Origin: RUG563 sp964423675
Lineage (GTDB): Bacteria; Bacillota; Clostridia; Christensenellales; Aristaeellaceae
DNA: 23,528 nucleotides
Assembly (NCBI GenBank): GCA_964423675.1
Contig: CAYRFP010000035.1
Location: 1 to 23,528 of the forward strand
Direction: 5' to 3'
Below the pieces are notes generated by a model. That model did no database searches. It worked only from the letters and a program-made list of their open reading frames with translations, and had not been told where the DNA came from. The translations under genes and the position numbers were made by a program. Each line of letters begins with the position of its first letter. The stretch's first letter is position 1. Of the stretch, positions 20,388 through 23,528 are shown piece after piece.

Positions 20388-23276
20388 GTGAGCAGAAAGA
20401 ATCGCCGTCCGGCTCCGGCCGAAACGGATTATTTGCCCGCGCAGCCCCAGGAGGACGTTCTCTTGGAAGGGGACGAAGAACTGAAGAATTATTTTTTCGC
20501 CCAGGATGATGCCTATGCCGGCGCGCCGGTCGAACCCCCCCAGCTTGCGCCTTATGACGTGCCCTGGACAAACGATCCGCCCCCGCCTGCGGAAAAGCCG
20601 CCCCGCCGCACCATCTTTAAGCCCCGCACCCGAAAGCCCTCCTTTTTTCTGGCCGTGCTGGTGAATTCTCTGCGGATGCTGGTGCTGCTGATTTTGCTCT
20701 TTGGCCTGGCCGGGCTGGGAGCAGTAGTGGGCGTGGCCAAAGCGTATATGGATTCTGCCCCTTCTCTGGATCTGGCCGCCATTGACGATCAGGCTCAGAC
20801 CTCCTTCATCTACGATGCGGACGGAAACCTGATTACCGATTATAAGGGCACGGAAAACCGGATCATGGTCTCCTTGGATACCATGCCCCAGAATTTGCTG
20901 CACGCCTTTGTGGCCGTAGAGGACGCCCGGTTTTATACCCATAAGGGCATAGACGTAAAGCGCATCATCGGCGCGTTCGTGACCAATTTCATCTCCGGCT
21001 CCCAGCAGGGCGGCTCCACCATCACCCAGCAGCTAATCAAAAACACGCTCCTTTCCTCCGAGCAATCCTACAAGCGCAAAATCCAGGAGGCCTATCTGGC
21101 CATGCAGCTGGAAACCCGCTATACCAAGGCGCAGATTCTGGAGGCTTATCTGAATACCATTTATCTGGGCGAGGATTATTACGGGGTAAAGGTGGCGGCC
21201 AACGGCTATTTCGGCAAGGAAAACCTGAGCGACCTGACGCTGCGGGAATGCGCCATGCTGGCGGGAATGGCCACCAATCCTTACTACTATAACCCCCGCC
21301 GAAATTTCTACACGCGCCAAAGCAACACCACCGATTATAAAAAGATTACCAACGACCGCACCGACTATGTGCTCCGATGCATGTATGAAAACCAGTTTAT
21401 TTCCCGGGAGCAATATCAGGAGGCGCTGAACACCGAAACGGCCAACGTGCTCCAGACATCGCCCGCCTCCACAGCCCTGTATCCATACGCGCATTACGTG
21501 GAGTATGCGGTGAAGGACGTGGTAAAAGCCCTGCTGAAGCGGAACAATTTGGAGGACACCTCCGCCAATCGCAGCAAAATGGAGCAGGAATTGCGCACAG
21601 GTGGCTATCACGTTTATCTGGCGCTGGACACGCAGATTCAGACCACCGTGGAACAGACACTGCAAAACTACAGCGACTATCCCTCCCTGCGGGATCCCTC
21701 GGAAAAGATTTATCGGGCCCGCAACGCCGACGGCACCTATGATGAAATCATCCAGCCCCAGGCGGCGGCCGTGGTGCTGGATTACCGTACTGGCGAAGTA
21801 AAAGCTATTGTGGGTGGGCGAACCGCCCCCACCAAACGCAAAACCCTGAACCGCGCCACGGATATGAACATGCCCGTTGGCTCGTCCATCAAGCCCATCT
21901 CTGTGTATGCCCCAGCCATTGAACTGGGAGCCGGAGCGGGATCGGTGATGTATAACATGCCGGTGCCCATTTCGGGCTATACCGGCAGCGATGGCCGGGA
22001 TACCTGGCCCAAGAACTACGGCGGCTCCTCCTATCGCGGCCCCGAAACCATGCGCACCGCCATCACCAAATCGGATAACACCGCCGCTGCCTACTGCCTG
22101 ATGAATTATGTGGGCGTGGACCGCAGCGCGGATTTCCTGCTGCGTTTGGGCGTATCCGAGGAGCATATCAATAAAACGCCCTTCGGCCTGGCGCTGGGCT
22201 CCAGCGGCATTTCGCCCCTGGAAATGGCGGTGGCCTTCGGCGTGCTAGGCAACGGCGGCGTATATCAAAGCCCCATCACGTTCCTGGGCATTGCGGACAG
22301 CAACAAAAATATCATCTATGATGCCCACGCCAGCCAGGAACGCCGTCAGGTGTTCAAGGCGTCTACGGCGTGGCTGACGGTGGATATGCTCAAGGACGTG
22401 GTTGCCTCCGGCACTGGCACAGCCGCAAAAATTTCCGGCCAGACCGTAGCCGGCAAAACCGGCACCAATTCCGATCAGAAGGGCGTGTTCTTCGCCGGGA
22501 TGACGGGCTGGTATGTGGGCACTGTTTGGATCGGTCATGACAATTATAAGGCCCTTTCTTCCAAAACAACCGGCGGCAACAGCGCAGCCAAGCTTTGGAA
22601 AGCTTTCATGACTCCCATTCATCAGGGCCTGTCCAACCGGGATATTATGGAAGGCAGCACATCGGATTACGGTCTGGTTAAGGTGACCACCTGCGTCGTC
22701 AGTGGCCAGCTGGCTACCGACGCCTGCCGCAACGATTCCATGGGCTATGGCGTGACCACGGATTACTGGCCGGCAGACAGCGTGCCCACCGTGAATTGCC
22801 AGATGCATTACAGCCTGGCTCTGTGCGCATCCTCGGGCATGCTGGCCAGCGATTACTGTCCCTCCATTCAAAGCCAGGGCGTGGTTATCCTCCCGCTGGG
22901 GCATCCCCTGTATCGCTATATCGGCACGGAATACGACAGCGCCCTGAGCGATTATCTGGGCGAATACGCTACCCTGCGCCTGACCAGCGACAGCACGGCC
23001 AATTCCCTGCTGCTGAGCGCAATGACCTGCCCTGTGCATGGAAGCGGCGGCAGCTATCAGCAGTCCATTGTGGATAATCAGCTGCAGCCCGATGCAGAGC
23101 GGCTTCTGGCGCAGGCACAATCGCAGCTGATGTCTCTTTCCCCTGATCATTACGGCTATGACGCGCTGGCCGCCGCCATCAATTATCTCAGCAGCATTCT
23201 CTATGCCTGCCCCACCAGCGACACGCTGGCCGCCGCCATGGGCCAATTAACTCAGGCCATGGCCGCCGCCCAATAA
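20388..23276 (+). CDS. Class A penicillin-binding protein (transglycosylase/transpeptidase, PBP1A type)
   Basis: A 962-residue bifunctional peptidoglycan synthase. A proline-rich cytoplasmic tail of about 85 residues precedes one membrane helix (about 86-120). The GT51 glycosyltransferase has VAVEDARFYTHKG with catalytic E178, then GGSTITQQLIKN. The transpeptidase has S499-SIK502, S562-DN564 and K690-TG692. After it come about 200 residues with paired-Cys modules (TTCVVSGQLATDAC, LCASSGMLASDYC) and a helical Ala/Gln-rich end. Translation starts at GTG 20388, supported by AAAGGAGG at 6 bp. Single-gene unit with its own promoter and a strong terminator. The family call is firm; the exact PBP1 paralogue name is not. 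Confidence 0.95.
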   Translation: MSRKNRRPAPAETDYLPAQPQEDVLLEGDEELKNYFFAQDDAYAGAPVEPPQLAPYDVPWTNDPPPPAEKPPRRTIFKPRTRKPSFFLAVLVNSLRMLVLLILLFGLAGLGAVVGVAKAYMDSAPSLDLAAIDDQAQTSFIYDADGNLITDYKGTENRIMVSLDTMPQNLLHAFVAVEDARFYTHKGIDVKRIIGAFVTNFISGSQQGGSTITQQLIKNTLLSSEQSYKRKIQEAYLAMQLETRYTKAQILEAYLNTIYLGEDYYGVKVAANGYFGKENLSDLTLRECAMLAGMATNPYYYNPRRNFYTRQSNTTDYKKITNDRTDYVLRCMYENQFISREQYQEALNTETANVLQTSPASTALYPYAHYVEYAVKDVVKALLKRNNLEDTSANRSKMEQELRTGGYHVYLALDTQIQTTVEQTLQNYSDYPSLRDPSEKIYRARNADGTYDEIIQPQAAAVVLDYRTGEVKAIVGGRTAPTKRKTLNRATDMNMPVGSSIKPISVYAPAIELGAGAGSVMYNMPVPISGYTGSDGRDTWPKNYGGSSYRGPETMRTAITKSDNTAAAYCLMNYVGVDRSADFLLRLGVSEEHINKTPFGLALGSSGISPLEMAVAFGVLGNGGVYQSPITFLGIADSNKNIIYDAHASQERRQVFKASTAWLTVDMLKDVVASGTGTAAKISGQTVAGKTGTNSDQKGVFFAGMTGWYVGTVWIGHDNYKALSSKTTGGNSAAKLWKAFMTPIHQGLSNRDIMEGSTSDYGLVKVTTCVVSGQLATDACRNDSMGYGVTTDYWPADSVPTVNCQMHYSLALCASSGMLASDYCPSIQSQGVVILPLGHPLYRYIGTEYDSALSDYLGEYATLRLTSDSTANSLLLSAMTCPVHGSGGSYQQSIVDNQLQPDAERLLAQAQSQLMSLSPDHYGYDALAAAINYLSSILYACPTSDTLAAAMGQLTQAMAAAQ

Positions 23277-23308
23277 TCTGGGTTCGGCAAATTCCTCATC
23301 GCCATATC

Positions 23309-23350
23309 AGCGCCTGCACGGCAGATGTCCCCGTGTGGGCGCTGCTTTTT
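23309..23350 (+). terminator. Terminator of the PBP gene
   Basis: A 13-bp stem (23309-23321 / 23331-23343, two G-T pairs) followed by GC and five T on the plus strand, 32 bp after the stop codon. Confidence 0.85.
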
Positions 23351-23381
23351 CTCCAAAAATAGCCGCGCAGACCATGAACCG

Positions 23382-23407
23382 AAAAAAACTGAAAAAAACG
23401 AAAAAAA
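23382..23407 (+). promoter_or_regulatory. Phased A-tracts (UP-element-like) upstream of tRNA promoter
   Basis: Three 7-bp A-tracts at 23382-23388, 23392-23398 and 23401-23407, spaced 9-10 bp, ending 3 bp before the -35 box. Such phasing bends DNA and can bind the RNA polymerase alpha subunit. Confidence 0.6.
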
Positions 23408-23410
23408 CTG

Positions 23411-23439
23411 TTGACAAACCCCCGTGGCCTGTGTATAAT
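23411..23439 (+). promoter_or_regulatory. Consensus sigma-A promoter of tRNA-Pro
   Basis: TTGACA (23411-23416), exactly 17 bp, TATAAT (23434-23439): a perfect consensus promoter 38 bp before the tRNA, as expected for a stable-RNA gene. Confidence 0.9.
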
Positions 23440-23477
23440 AATACTCGTCGCTTGTGAGAACAAACGATGAACTCCTT

Positions 23478-23528
23478 CGGGGTGTAGCGCAGTCTGGTAG
23501 CGCACGTGCTTTGGGAGCATGGGGCCGG
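23478..23528 (+). tRNA. tRNA-Pro (anticodon UGG), 3' part beyond window
   Basis: Begins CGGGGTGTAGCGCAG, the usual 5' acceptor and D-arm of bacterial tRNA-Pro, with TGGTAGCGC in the D-loop/stem. The anticodon stem CGTGC / GCATG (one G-T pair) encloses TTTGGGA, placing anticodon TGG at 23512-23514. UGG can read all four proline codons. The T-arm and 3' acceptor strand are cut off by the window end. Confidence 0.92.

Noticed and set aside
1..23528. Prophage, transposon, CRISPR or toxin-antitoxin system
   Set aside because: No integrase, transposase, cas, phage structural or toxin-like gene was seen on either strand; the genes are mostly ordinary metabolic and envelope functions.

Overview
The window looks like chromosomal DNA of a GC-rich (by eye roughly 55-60 %) Clostridia-type Firmicute, perhaps gut-associated. 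Supporting signs are strong AGGAGG ribosome binding sites, sigma-A promoters with TATAAT boxes, a T-box leader RNA, and a DUF2953-ytfJ (GerW)-DacF-type gene cluster typical of endospore formers. I saw no phage, plasmid, transposase or CRISPR signature. Nearly everything reads on the minus strand. The exceptions are an aldo/keto reductase near the left end, and a class A penicillin-binding protein plus a tRNA-Pro at the right end.

Layout: 1-406 is the start of argS (minus, runs off the window). 629-1732 is an Fe-S aldo/keto reductase (plus), transcribed divergently from argS. 1960-3219 is a secreted SH3/peptidoglycan-binding protein. 3346-9693 is one transcription unit on the minus strand: promoter, T-box leader with a UUC (Phe) specifier, acyl-CoA ligase, iorA, iorB, a 244-bp gap, paaK, an ACT-domain protein and a terminator. 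9739-11820 is a GH3 glycosidase with its own promoter. 12114-16546 is a probable operon of DUF2953 protein, ytfJ, D-Ala-D-Ala carboxypeptidase, rluB, a YtqB/MnmM-type methyltransferase and a TIM-barrel sugar isomerase/epimerase. 16600-20238 is a zinc-uptake unit: small His/Cys membrane protein, znuA, znuC, znuB and an OB-like lipoprotein, with two internal terminator-like hairpins. 20388-23276 is a class A PBP. A consensus promoter then drives a tRNA-Pro cut off by the window end.

The most interesting system is the T-box operon. Indolepyruvate (arylpyruvate) ferredoxin oxidoreductase and phenylacetate-CoA ligase are usually read as aromatic amino acid degradation genes. A T-box that senses uncharged tRNA-Phe would instead turn them on when phenylalanine is short. 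The straightforward reading is arylacid salvage: phenylacetate to phenylacetyl-CoA (ligases), reductive carboxylation to phenylpyruvate (IorAB), then transamination to Phe. The ACT protein could be an amino acid sensor.

Other unexplained structure: a ~148-bp repeat present twice (1773-1920 and 11961-12107), each time between a minus-strand stop codon and its terminator; a 14-bp motif shared upstream of two unrelated promoters; and a repeat-flanked 40-bp segment at the 3' end of the carboxypeptidase gene that may have cut off a C-terminal membrane anchor.
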